Program-made: the position numbers and the translations under genes
Shown here: in pieces, positions 21,330 to 32,443 of the stretch
How positions within the stretch are numbered: the first letter of the stretch is position 1
Layout: each line of letters opens with the position of its first letter
From: Lachnospiraceae bacterium
Lineage (GTDB): Bacteria; Bacillota; Clostridia; Lachnospirales; Lachnospiraceae
Direction of reading: 5' to 3'
NCBI GenBank assembly: GCA_017889125.1
Contig: JAGHER010000222.1
Location: 1-32,443, forward strand
Length of the DNA: 32,443 nucleotides
Notes under the pieces: model-generated
Databases searched by the model: none
What the model was told of the DNA's origin: nothing
The model's input: the letters and a program-made list of their open reading frames with translations, nothing else

Positions 21330-21339
21330 GCCTATCGGC

Positions 21340-21368
21340 ATTATAGCATATGCAGATTTTAATTGCAA
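21340..21368 (-). promoter_or_regulatory. Promoter of the antisense RNA
   Basis: Minus strand -35 TTGCAA (21363-21368), 17-bp spacer, extended -10 TGCTATAAT (-10 at 21340-21345). It looks stronger than the toxin promoter, as expected for a short-lived antitoxin RNA. Confidence 0.8.
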
Positions 21369-21413
21369 GATGCAAAAATTAAATTTTTTCCGCAATTTTC
21401 CCATCAACGCCAG

Positions 21414-25720
<4,307 letters not shown>

Positions 25721-26614
25721 TTATTTGTCTCCTCCTTTCAGCACGATTCCGTGGATAATCTTATTCTGCACCACGTAAATAATCACAATCATTGCCATGA
25801 TGGCCACAGCCATGGTGGAAGCCAGGCCGAAGTTCGAGAAGGTGAACGCCGTCTTGATGGTGTAAAGGGTGAAGGTAGAGGACGCATAGCCCGGGCCGCC
25901 TCCGGTGATGACGAAAGGAATATCAAATACCTGAAGTGCGCCGCGGATATTGTCGAAGAGGATGAAATCCACCATCAGCATAATGGCCGGAATCTGGATG
26001 TATTTAAACATCTGCCAGGAATTGGCTCCGTCCACCCTTGCCGCCTCCTGCACATCCTGAGGAAGAGACTGAAGGGCCGCCATAAAGAGGATCACATGAT
26101 AGCCGGAGAACCGCCAGAGGGATACAAAGGCCAGCACAAAGTTCACAATCTTCGGATCCGAAAGCCAGTTCTGGCTGAGCATTCCCAGATGGAGAAGATC
26201 AAGAATGGCGTCAAAGGCTCCGTTGATGGGGGAGAAGAAATAGGAAAAGGCGTAGGCGATGGCAACGCCGTTGATGATGTAGGGCATGAACACCATGGAC
26301 TTGTAAAATTTCGCCGCCCGAAGCTTGGAAACCAGGAGGACGGCAAAGGCCAGCTCAATGGGAATCATGCACAGATGCACCACGAAGTACACCGCATTGT
26401 TTTTTAAGGACTGCCACAAATCCGCATTCTGAAACATGGAAATATAATTTCCCAGACCGATGAAATCGCTTTCCGGCGAGTATCCGTCCCAGTTAGTAAA
26501 GCTCATGCGGATCAGGTCAAATGCCGGAAACACCACAAAGGCAACCAGAAGAAACACCGGGATAATCAGAGATACCAGGATAAAACGCCTTCTTTTTTTT
26601 GCCAGAGAATTCAT
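25721..26614 (-). CDS. Sugar ABC transporter permease, MalF/UgpA type
   Basis: 297 residues with a first helix at about 11-35 (FILVSLIIPVFLLVAFVVFPA) and the EAA loop QEAARVDGANSWQMFKYIQIP. It forms a channel with the permease encoded next. I take ATG 26614 because AAAGGAG lies 7 bases before it; ATG 26638 would put that ribosome site inside the gene. It lies 125 bp after the sugar-binding lipoprotein gene, across two hairpins. As in the first cluster, no ATPase gene is present. Confidence 0.92.
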   Translation of the reverse strand: MNSLAKKRRRFILVSLIIPVFLLVAFVVFPAFDLIRMSFTNWDGYSPESDFIGLGNYISMFQNADLWQSLKNNAVYFVVHLCMIPIELAFAVLLVSKLRAAKFYKSMVFMPYIINGVAIAYAFSYFFSPINGAFDAILDLLHLGMLSQNWLSDPKIVNFVLAFVSLWRFSGYHVILFMAALQSLPQDVQEAARVDGANSWQMFKYIQIPAIMLMVDFILFDNIRGALQVFDIPFVITGGGPGYASSTFTLYTIKTAFTFSNFGLASTMAVAIMAMIVIIYVVQNKIIHGIVLKGGDK

Positions 26615-26643
26615 AAATTGACTCCTTTCTACTGTCATTTGCT

Positions 26644-26696
26644 GCTTTACCGTAAAGCGCGGCGGCTGCCCCGGCCGTCCAGCCGTTGCAGCCGCC
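26644..26696 (-). other. Two hairpins between the sugar-binding lipoprotein and the first permease
   Basis: GGCGGCTGC/GCAGCCGCC (26661-26669 with 26688-26696) and GCTTTACCGTAAAGC (26644-26658). No U-tract follows. A structure here often protects the upstream message and keeps binding protein in excess over permease. Confidence 0.6.
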
Positions 26697-26739
26697 CATG
26701 CCGCAGCTATTCCTTATGGTACAGCTTGCTCACTAGAAC

Positions 26740-28116
26740 CTACTGGATGCCCAGCTTTGCTCTGGCTGCTGCCCACTTGGTATTCAGTTCATCAAATCTT
26801 GCCTGCAGATCGAAGCCCTCGGTAAACATTTCTGCGCCCAGCTTCTTATAATCAAATGCAGTCTCGTTCTGGATGGCCTGGAAATCATCTCCGCCGCCGT
26901 CATACATTACCAGCTCCATATCCGGCTGTGCTGCATCTGCCTCAGCCAGGATGGGATCCTTCTCCTTGGGGAAGTTGGTCATAGAAGAAGCGCTGGTTAC
27001 GTAATTGATGTAGCCCGGATACCAGTCCTCGCTGTAGAACCACTCAACGAATGCCTTAGCTAACTCCGGATTCTTGCTGTGGGTAGTCACGCCCATGAAG
27101 GAGTCGCCCTGTACGATTACCCGGAAGGGATCGCTCTCGCTGTCTCTTGCCGGAAGGTAGAAGGTTCCCAGCTGGGAATAATCATCCGTACCGTTCTGGA
27201 TATTCTGCAGTCCCCAGTCACCCAGAGCAAGCATTGCTGCGCCCTTCTGTGCAAAGAGAGCCGTTACCTGATCGTTACCCAGGCCCAGAGGATCCTTGCC
27301 GAATACGCCGGAAGTGAAGAGATTATAGGCCTTATTGTATGCCTTGTTGATATCGGTTCCATCTGCGAAGGGAGCGTCAGTCTTTGCCATGTCATTCCAG
27401 TTCTGACCATTTCCGCTCTCTAATGCCGGCATAAACTCCATGAAAGGATAATCCGGCCACTCATCCTTTGCACCCAGTGCGATAGCCATAAAGTCCGGAT
27501 TCTCTGCTCCGTAATAATCCTGCAGAGTCTTGGCTGCCTCTTCTAACTGGCTCCAGGTAGTGGGTACCTCAACACCTGCCTCCTGGAACATATCCTTCCA
27601 GTAGTAAACATATTCATAACCGGCGGTCATGGGAACTCCTAAAATCTTTCCGTTTAAAGCATAGCCGGCAGCCAGCTCATTGTTCTTTGCTGCCTCCAGA
27701 TCTGATAAGTCCAGAAGATAATCCTGGAACCGGGATAAGGTAAAAGGCTTATTAAACATCACGTCCGGCAGCTGGTTTGCGGAAGCCCGCATCTTCATGG
27801 CATTCCAGTATTCGCTGTCGTCCTTGATCTTTTCCACCTCAATGTTGGCATCGGGATACTTCTCCTGGAATTTCCCTACCATATCATTCTCATCGATGTA
27901 CTCCATCAGGTTGTTGTCCCAGATGGCAAAAACCAGATCGCCGCTTAAGTCTGCGGAAGTGCTGCCCTCTTCCTTGGCTGCCGTATCGCCGGCTGCCTCC
28001 TGGGCTGCGCCTGCGGTAGTCTGGGTGTTCGCGCTTCCTGAGCCGCCTGAGCAGCCGGCCAGAGCCGCTGCCGCTGCTGCCGCACAGATGGTTAATGCAA
28101 CTGTTCTTTTCTTCAT
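26740..28116 (-). CDS. Extracellular sugar-binding lipoprotein (ABC solute-binding family 1)
   Basis: 458 residues. Lipoprotein signal peptide (MKKRTVALTIC, an alanine run, LAGC) with the lipidated Cys at about 22, then a low-complexity Gly/Ser/Thr/Ala/Glu linker to about residue 55. The mature part (LVFAIWDNNLMEYI, MRASANQLPDVMFNKP, GVPMTAGYEYVYYWKDMF, ALGDWGLQNI) is a family 1 oligosaccharide-binding protein. It catches the substrate of this second importer. The run of alanines in the signal peptide is longer than usual. Upstream lies a pair of CGTTTGAT repeats that fits the AraC-type response regulator encoded before it. Confidence 0.93.
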   Translation of the reverse strand: MKKRTVALTICAAAAAAALAGCSGGSGSANTQTTAGAAQEAAGDTAAKEEGSTSADLSGDLVFAIWDNNLMEYIDENDMVGKFQEKYPDANIEVEKIKDDSEYWNAMKMRASANQLPDVMFNKPFTLSRFQDYLLDLSDLEAAKNNELAAGYALNGKILGVPMTAGYEYVYYWKDMFQEAGVEVPTTWSQLEEAAKTLQDYYGAENPDFMAIALGAKDEWPDYPFMEFMPALESGNGQNWNDMAKTDAPFADGTDINKAYNKAYNLFTSGVFGKDPLGLGNDQVTALFAQKGAAMLALGDWGLQNIQNGTDDYSQLGTFYLPARDSESDPFRVIVQGDSFMGVTTHSKNPELAKAFVEWFYSEDWYPGYINYVTSASSMTNFPKEKDPILAEADAAQPDMELVMYDGGGDDFQAIQNETAFDYKKLGAEMFTEGFDLQARFDELNTKWAAARAKLGIQ

Positions 28117-28201
28117 AAAGCAAATCCCCCTGTTCTTTGATTTTCATTTCCTTTTGACAGGTAAATGTTACCAAAAAACAGAGGGATTTTCCATGAATTA
28201 A

Positions 28202-28229
28202 CGTTTGATTTCTTGATATTTCGTTTGAT
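28202..28229. promoter_or_regulatory. Direct-repeat site for the AraC-type response regulator
   Basis: CGTTTGAT at 28202-28209 and again at 28222-28229, exactly 20 bp apart (two helical turns), the usual spacing for AraC/YesN-type activators. It lies about 86-113 bp before the start codon of the lipoprotein gene, upstream of a promoter that has no good -35 box, as expected for an activated promoter. Confidence 0.6.
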
Positions 28230-28259
28230 CTTTCGTCACATCCGCTCCCGGATGACTTA

Positions 28260-29783
28260 TCACACCTTCTCCCGTATCGCCCGGCGGCAGTCTCCCGGAC
28301 TCTGGCCGAAGGTCTTTTTAAAGGTACGGTTAAAATGCTCCGTATTGTGATACCCCACCCGCTGGCTGATCTCATACATCTTAAGATCTGTGGCGCCCAT
28401 CAGGCTTTTGGCCTTCTGCATCCTAAGCTCCGTCAGATAAGCGGAAAAGGTACAGCCCGCCTCTCTGGTAAAGCGGCTGCTGAAATACTTTTCATTAAGC
28501 CCCACGTAATCGGCCACGATTCCCAGAGTCAGCTCTGGATTGGCGTAATTGTCTGCCAGAAACCGCTTGGCCCTAAGAATCAGGTCCGAGGAACGGCTGT
28601 CCCTGCGCTTTTCCATGCAGTCTGCCACCCAGCGGAAATAATTGCTCATCCAGATGAGAAGCTCCCGCTTCCCCGAAAGCCGCCCTAACTTCTCCCGGTA
28701 ATCCACATCGTCAGGAAACAGGCCGAAAAAGTCATCGGAGTACCGCCTGAACATCCGGGCAAGAAGGGCGATGAGAATCAGGCAAAGGCTTAAGGCCTGG
28801 GAGAAATCCAGCTCCTCAAGCCGGGAAAGGAACCACTCACGCTCCTCAGAAAGCACCACCTGATCCGCCCCGTACCAGGCAGACACCAGACGTTCAAGTC
28901 CCGTCTCCTCCCGGAAAAATACCTCCAGCTCCTCCTGGCGCTCCCAGGCGGCGCACACCGCCCGGCGGCCGGAAAGGGGTGCAAGGTACAAAAGCCGGCT
29001 GTCCAATTCCAGAGCCTGCAAAAGGCCATCCCCCTCTGCCGGAAGGCTCACCGCCGCCGACATGGGAAGATTCATAAAATCCATCCAGACCGCCTGCAGC
29101 TGGCGCACCACCGAAAGAATGGTACTTCGGTACTGCACAGGATCCCCGGCCCGGTAGGCCAGCACATAATGGAAAGGATCTACCGCCGCAAGATGCCCTC
29201 TGGCAGCAATACGTGGAATCTGTCTGGCCAGCTCCAGCACCGGCTTCTGCAGCATTTCCTCCAGATCCTCCCCAAAGCGGGCCGTCTGCTTCTGCACCTC
29301 GTCAATCTCAAAAAGCGCCACGCCCCAGGCGCCCTCCAGCTCCTCCAGGCGGAAATTTAACCGCTCCCCACCGGTGAAGGCATCCTCCTTTTTCGGGCCG
29401 CTGTCCGGGAAAATCTGCCGGTTCAGCTTTTTCAGAAGTTCCTGTAAGGAAGCCTGGGTCAAGTCGGATTTTAACAGGTAATCAAAGGCCCCCTCCAGAA
29501 AAGCCTGCCGCACCAGGGCAAACTCATTGTATCCGGACAGGGCGACAACCACCGGAAGGCGGCCTTCTGTCCGCAGGGTATGGATCAACGATATTCCGTC
29601 CAGATCCGGCATCTTCATATCGGTAATCAGCAGGTCTGCCGGATGGCTGCGCAGGTACTCCAGAGCCGGGCGGCCGCCGTGAAAATCTGCAGCCACAGTA
29701 AAACCAAAATCCTCCCAGTTTACCAGTGAGCGCAGGGTCACCCGCACGATCATATCATCATCTACGATTACCACCTGATTCAT
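28260..29783 (-). CDS. YesN-type response regulator with AraC DNA-binding domain
   Basis: 507 residues. Receiver domain (1-120): acidic pair Asp8/Asp9, phospho-acceptor Asp55 (LLITDMKMPD), Lys105 (YLLKSD). A long middle region (about 135-400) resembles those of YesN proteins but has no motif I can name. The C-terminal AraC/XylS domain (about 405-505) contains YVGLNEKYFSSRFTREAG and RVGYHNTEHFNRTFKKTFGQSPGDCR. ATG 29783 has AAGGAGAAAAACC upstream and overlaps the kinase gene by 26 bp. It should be phosphorylated by the kinase encoded just before it and activate the ABC importer next to it. Confidence 0.93.
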   Translation of the reverse strand: MNQVVIVDDDMIVRVTLRSLVNWEDFGFTVAADFHGGRPALEYLRSHPADLLITDMKMPDLDGISLIHTLRTEGRLPVVVALSGYNEFALVRQAFLEGAFDYLLKSDLTQASLQELLKKLNRQIFPDSGPKKEDAFTGGERLNFRLEELEGAWGVALFEIDEVQKQTARFGEDLEEMLQKPVLELARQIPRIAARGHLAAVDPFHYVLAYRAGDPVQYRSTILSVVRQLQAVWMDFMNLPMSAAVSLPAEGDGLLQALELDSRLLYLAPLSGRRAVCAAWERQEELEVFFREETGLERLVSAWYGADQVVLSEEREWFLSRLEELDFSQALSLCLILIALLARMFRRYSDDFFGLFPDDVDYREKLGRLSGKRELLIWMSNYFRWVADCMEKRRDSRSSDLILRAKRFLADNYANPELTLGIVADYVGLNEKYFSSRFTREAGCTFSAYLTELRMQKAKSLMGATDLKMYEISQRVGYHNTEHFNRTFKKTFGQSPGDCRRAIREKV

Positions 29784-31638
29784 GGTTTTTCTCCTTATGC
29801 TCTGCCGGAATCCGGATCCGGACTGTAGTGCCAAGGCCCGGCTGGCTCTCAATCTCCATCCGGAAGGCTTCCTTAAAGTGCAGCTTCAGACGGCTGAATA
29901 CATTTTCCAGTCCAATGCTGTAATTATCATCTGGTCTTCGCTCCCTGTTCTCCATCACCCGGCTGATTTCCTCTCTGGTCATGCCCCTGCCATTGTCCCG
30001 GACCTCCATGCAGAGGGTCTCTTCCTCAAGAAAGCAGCGGATAGTCAGGCATCCGATCTCCTCCTCCAGCTGGGAAAAGCCGTGGACGATGGCATTTTCC
30101 ACCACCGGCTGCAGCACCAGCCTGGGAATCTGCACATCCTTACATTCCTCCTGAATCTCCCAGACCACCTCAAAGCCGTCGGAATACCGGATCTTCATCA
30201 GGTACAGATAGCTTTCCAGCACCTCCAGCTCTTCTCTTACCGTATAAAGGCTTTCATTGCTGCGGAAGGAACAGGTAAGGATGCGGATCAGGGCCTCCGC
30301 CATCCTGCGAATCCCCTCAAATTTGGACACCTGGGCCATAAAGCGGATGGAGCTTAAGGTATTGACCAGGAAATGGGGATTGATCTGCGACTGCAGCGCA
30401 CGCAGCTCCGCCTTCATCTTCTTCTCCTGGGCAGCCTGCCGCTCCTGAATGGACGCATTCAGCTGCCGCACCATGCGGTTAAAGGAATGGATCATGCTGC
30501 GGATCTCGTACTGTCCCACCGGATCAATATGCATCTCCAGATTTCCCTCCTCCACCTGCTTAAGTCCTTCCACCATGGTATGTACCGGCCGGATGATATT
30601 CTGGAGGAAGAACCGGGAAAAGGCCAGATAAAGGAGAAACAGAGTCCCGATCACCAGAAGCATCCACCCGGCCACACGGTTAAAGTCCGCAGTCAGGGAG
30701 GAGGTCTTCACGCAGGTGATGATGGTCCATCCTGTTTCCTGAACCGGTGTGGTCATACAGGTGTAATTCACCTTGCTTCTGGAATCCGGCTCCTGGATAA
30801 AAGCCCGGGAAATCGCAGGAAGCTCAGTCTGTTGACCGGAAATGGAGAATTCCGGGCCGGAAAAAGTAATCTCCTGGCCGGAAGAAGAAATCTTCCGGTC
30901 AGAAAGAAAACCTTCCGCCGCCCGGCTGTCACCGGCGCGGAAGATAATGCGGCCCTCCTTATCCAGAATGACACTTCCGGAAAGCCCGTTTTTCTTATTC
31001 CGCAGGTAATCGCCAGCCTGTGTCCGAAACAGCAGCATTACCAGCTCGATCTTCCCCGACCGGTCCACGCCCACTCCCGGAGAAATTCCCACAGCCACAG
31101 CAAGCTCTCCCCGCTGGTCCGTGCTCATCACCACCTTGGTTTCGGAAGAATCATAGGTGCCCACAAAGACCTGATTAGGCGTCCTGCATGCCTCTCTGTA
31201 CCAGTCGGATTCCTTTACCTCCTCCATGGGGATGGCCAACTCCTGCTTTACATAGGTATACCGGCCGTCCTTCATGTAAAACATGCCGGAAATCACCTGC
31301 TGCTTTGGCGCCATGGCCACCTGAAACAGCTGATCCAAATGAGTGGAATATTCATACCGCTGCCGTGCATCGTCGGTGTCCGTCATGGCCGCCGTATCCA
31401 GCACCTCATTGTTATTCACATACACAAAGTGAGACAGCTGCAGGGAAGCATCCCGCACGCTGTTGTCCAGGCTGTCAGCCACCGCTTCCTGGCTGCTGCG
31501 TATAGCCGCTGCAGCAGAATTCAGCATCATTCGGTGAATGACGCTTAAGGAAATCAAAAACACCAGAAGGATGGGGATCAGCACCATCCCGGAAAAGCTG
31601 ATGTAATATACCTGCTTTAAGGAGCGGTGCCGTCTCAT
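29758..31638 (-). CDS. YesM-type sensor histidine kinase (LytS/His_kinase family)
   Basis: 626 residues. Membrane helix 1 (about 13-36), an extracellular sensor domain of the dCache kind (about 40-320), membrane helix 2 (about 322-344), HAMP (about 345-398), then the His_kinase domain with the phosphorylated His422 in QINPHFLVNTLS and an ATPase domain with PVVENAIVHG (Asn515), DNGRGM (548-553) and SIGLENV. Three near-identical 7-residue units of the form (K/E)I-x-x-SG lie at about 249-269 in the sensor domain. ATG 31638 overlaps the upstream stop codon by four bases (ATGA) with no ribosome site of its own, so it depends on coupling to the flavoprotein gene. Confidence 0.92.
   Translation of the reverse strand: MRRHRSLKQVYYISFSGMVLIPILLVFLISLSVIHRMMLNSAAAAIRSSQEAVADSLDNSVRDASLQLSHFVYVNNNEVLDTAAMTDTDDARQRYEYSTHLDQLFQVAMAPKQQVISGMFYMKDGRYTYVKQELAIPMEEVKESDWYREACRTPNQVFVGTYDSSETKVVMSTDQRGELAVAVGISPGVGVDRSGKIELVMLLFRTQAGDYLRNKKNGLSGSVILDKEGRIIFRAGDSRAAEGFLSDRKISSSGQEITFSGPEFSISGQQTELPAISRAFIQEPDSRSKVNYTCMTTPVQETGWTIITCVKTSSLTADFNRVAGWMLLVIGTLFLLYLAFSRFFLQNIIRPVHTMVEGLKQVEEGNLEMHIDPVGQYEIRSMIHSFNRMVRQLNASIQERQAAQEKKMKAELRALQSQINPHFLVNTLSSIRFMAQVSKFEGIRRMAEALIRILTCSFRSNESLYTVREELEVLESYLYLMKIRYSDGFEVVWEIQEECKDVQIPRLVLQPVVENAIVHGFSQLEEEIGCLTIRCFLEEETLCMEVRDNGRGMTREEISRVMENRERRPDDNYSIGLENVFSRLKLHFKEAFRMEIESQPGLGTTVRIRIPAEHKEKNHESGGNRR
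30836..30898. repeat. 21-bp tandem repeat (three copies) in the kinase sensor domain
   Basis: Units at 30836-30856, 30857-30877 and 30878-30898 each begin CCGGAA and keep the reading frame, encoding KISSSGQ, EITFSGP and EFSISGQ. It lies on the extracellular side of the kinase, in a loop near the second membrane helix. Confidence 0.9.
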
Positions 31639-32258
31639 CGGATAAAGTTGGTGTAAATCTTCTTCTCACCAGTTCCCGGCAGGATTCCCTTTTCCTCACC
31701 GGCCTTGATGCACTTTAACATCCAGGCCATGTTCCGGCCAAGGCCCCGCAGGATCTGCAAGCCTTCCAGATCCTGCTCCACATCGGCAGGTGTCTTTCCG
31801 TGAACCATGTTCCAGTAATTGGAAGACACTACTGGCATCTTGTTAATCATGAAATACTTATTTAATGCATCCAGCGTAGCTGTGGTTCCTGCTCTTCTGG
31901 CAGAAGCCACGGCTGCCGCCGGCTTGTAAGCCAGATAAGCGCTGCCGGAATAAAACATCCGGTCTAAGAAGGAAAGAATGGAGCCATTCGGCGAAGCGTA
32001 ATACACCGGCGAGCCTACGATCAGGCCGTCGGCCTCCTTAGCTAACTCCACCGCCTCACAGACCTTGTCGTCGGTAAACACACAGTGCCCCAGCTTGGAG
32101 CAAGCGCCACAGCCGATGCAGCCGTGGATGGCGCCCTTTCCGATGGAAAGGATCTGGCTGTCCACGCCTTCCTCCTTAAGAGCTGAGGCCACCTCTGTCA
32201 GCGCACGGAATGTGCAGCCGTTTTCATTTGGGCTTCCATTAATCATCAAAACCTTCAT
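31635..32258 (-). CDS. NAD(P)H-dependent flavin oxidoreductase with cysteine cluster (iron-sulfur flavoprotein-like)
   Basis: 207 residues. Flavodoxin-like fold: FMN phosphate loop GSPNENGCTF (8-17) and GSPVYYASPNGSILSFLDR. Between them a cysteine cluster GCIGCGACSKLGHC (46-59) matches the compact Fe-S motif of iron-sulfur flavoproteins. ATG 32258 follows AGGAGGATAGG. It overlaps the kinase gene by four bases, so it heads the two-component operon. The family carries out electron transfer or reduces quinones and azo/nitro compounds; which of these applies is not visible. It may be unrelated to sugar uptake or may report redox state to the same operon. Confidence 0.88.
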   Translation of the reverse strand: MKVLMINGSPNENGCTFRALTEVASALKEEGVDSQILSIGKGAIHGCIGCGACSKLGHCVFTDDKVCEAVELAKEADGLIVGSPVYYASPNGSILSFLDRMFYSGSAYLAYKPAAAVASARRAGTTATLDALNKYFMINKMPVVSSNYWNMVHGKTPADVEQDLEGLQILRGLGRNMAWMLKCIKAGEEKGILPGTGEKKIYTNFIR

Positions 32259-32303
32259 AAATTCCTATCCTCCTGATTTTCTTTGTTGATTTTCCTTCCA
32301 AAC

Positions 32304-32443
32304 TTACCTTCCCATCTCCGGCGTCAGCATCTTCACCAGATCCTCTCTGGTCAGAGACGACAGGGAAACCGCTCCCTCTGCCACGATCTGATCCGCCAGA
32401 TTCTTCTTCGCTTCCTGCAGAAGCATGATATTTTCCTCTATCG
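32304..32443 (-). CDS. SNF2-family DEAD/DEAH helicase, C-terminal end (5' end outside window)
   Basis: The last 45 or so residues of a minus-strand protein, ending at TAA 32304-32306. The sequence IEENIMLLQEAKKNLADQI, then SLSSLTREDLVKML, is the characteristic tail of bacterial SNF2/HepA-type helicases, which move along double-stranded DNA or remodel protein-DNA complexes using ATP. The ATPase motifs lie beyond the right edge. It ends 45 bp before the flavoprotein start codon, which has its own ribosome site; whether the two share a transcript is unclear. Confidence 0.75.
   Translation of the reverse strand, partial: IEENIMLLQEAKKNLADQIVAEGAVSLSSLTREDLVKMLTPEMGR

Larger units (their letters stand above)
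21262..21334 (-). ncRNA. Candidate antisense antitoxin RNA (RNA II-like)
   Basis: The promoter at 21340-21368 should start an RNA near 21333 that runs left, copies the complement of repeat B, and ends at the shared terminator: about 72 nt with no ORF. Because repeat B resembles repeat A, this RNA is complementary both to the toxin terminator region and to the toxin translation start. That is the two-contact plan of RNA II of the pAD1 par locus. Confidence 0.7.

Overview
The window looks like chromosomal DNA of a gut-type Lachnospiraceae (Clostridium cluster XIVa) Firmicute. The reasons are moderate GC, strong AGGAGG-type ribosome binding sites, sigma-A promoters with 16-17 bp spacers, and a gene set dominated by carbohydrate import and intracellular glycosidases. 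Genus is inferred from gene style only; there is no rRNA or other taxonomic marker. Nearly everything is on the minus strand. The plus-strand genes are a truncated acetyltransferase at the left edge, treR, and one very small toxin-like gene.

Layout, left to right. (1) 1-2100: the 3' end of a hexapeptide acetyltransferase, then a minus-strand pair of cysK (cysteine synthase) and an isochorismatase-family hydrolase broken by a one-base frameshift. A consensus promoter and a hairpin-containing leader precede cysK. (2) 2300-14908: a LacI-family regulator, then (transcription runs right to left) a long catabolic operon: sugar-binding lipoprotein, two ABC permeases, GH2 beta-galactosidase, GH65 disaccharide phosphorylase, an EamA transporter, beta-phosphoglucomutase and an M42 aminopeptidase. 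GH65 releasing beta-glucose-1-phosphate and PgmB converting it to glucose-6-phosphate form a coherent route. (3) 15150-20150: a trehalose module, treB (PTS EIIBCA) and treC, divergent from treR, with three copies of an ACTTGTTTAAACAAGT operator. (4) 20181-21370: a GntR/FCD regulator and, divergent from it, a compact locus with the full architecture of a par/Fst-style type I toxin-antitoxin system: a 28-residue hydrophobic peptide with a TTG start, a shared bidirectional terminator, a convergent short RNA with its own promoter, and direct repeats at both ends that make the RNA antisense to the toxin start. No other observation in the window is as unusual. (5) 21414-32258: a second sugar module: an iron-sulfur flavoprotein-like oxidoreductase, a YesM-type histidine kinase, a YesN-type AraC response regulator, a sugar-binding lipoprotein, two permeases and a second, larger GH2 beta-galactosidase. 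(6) 32304-32443: the C-terminal end of an SNF2-family helicase.

Neither ABC importer has an ATPase gene here, so both probably use a shared MsmX-type ATPase encoded elsewhere. Three genes carry small in-register or near-gene tandem repeats (the sensor domain of the kinase, the second beta-galactosidase, and the stop codon of the first beta-galactosidase), which suggests recent local slippage.
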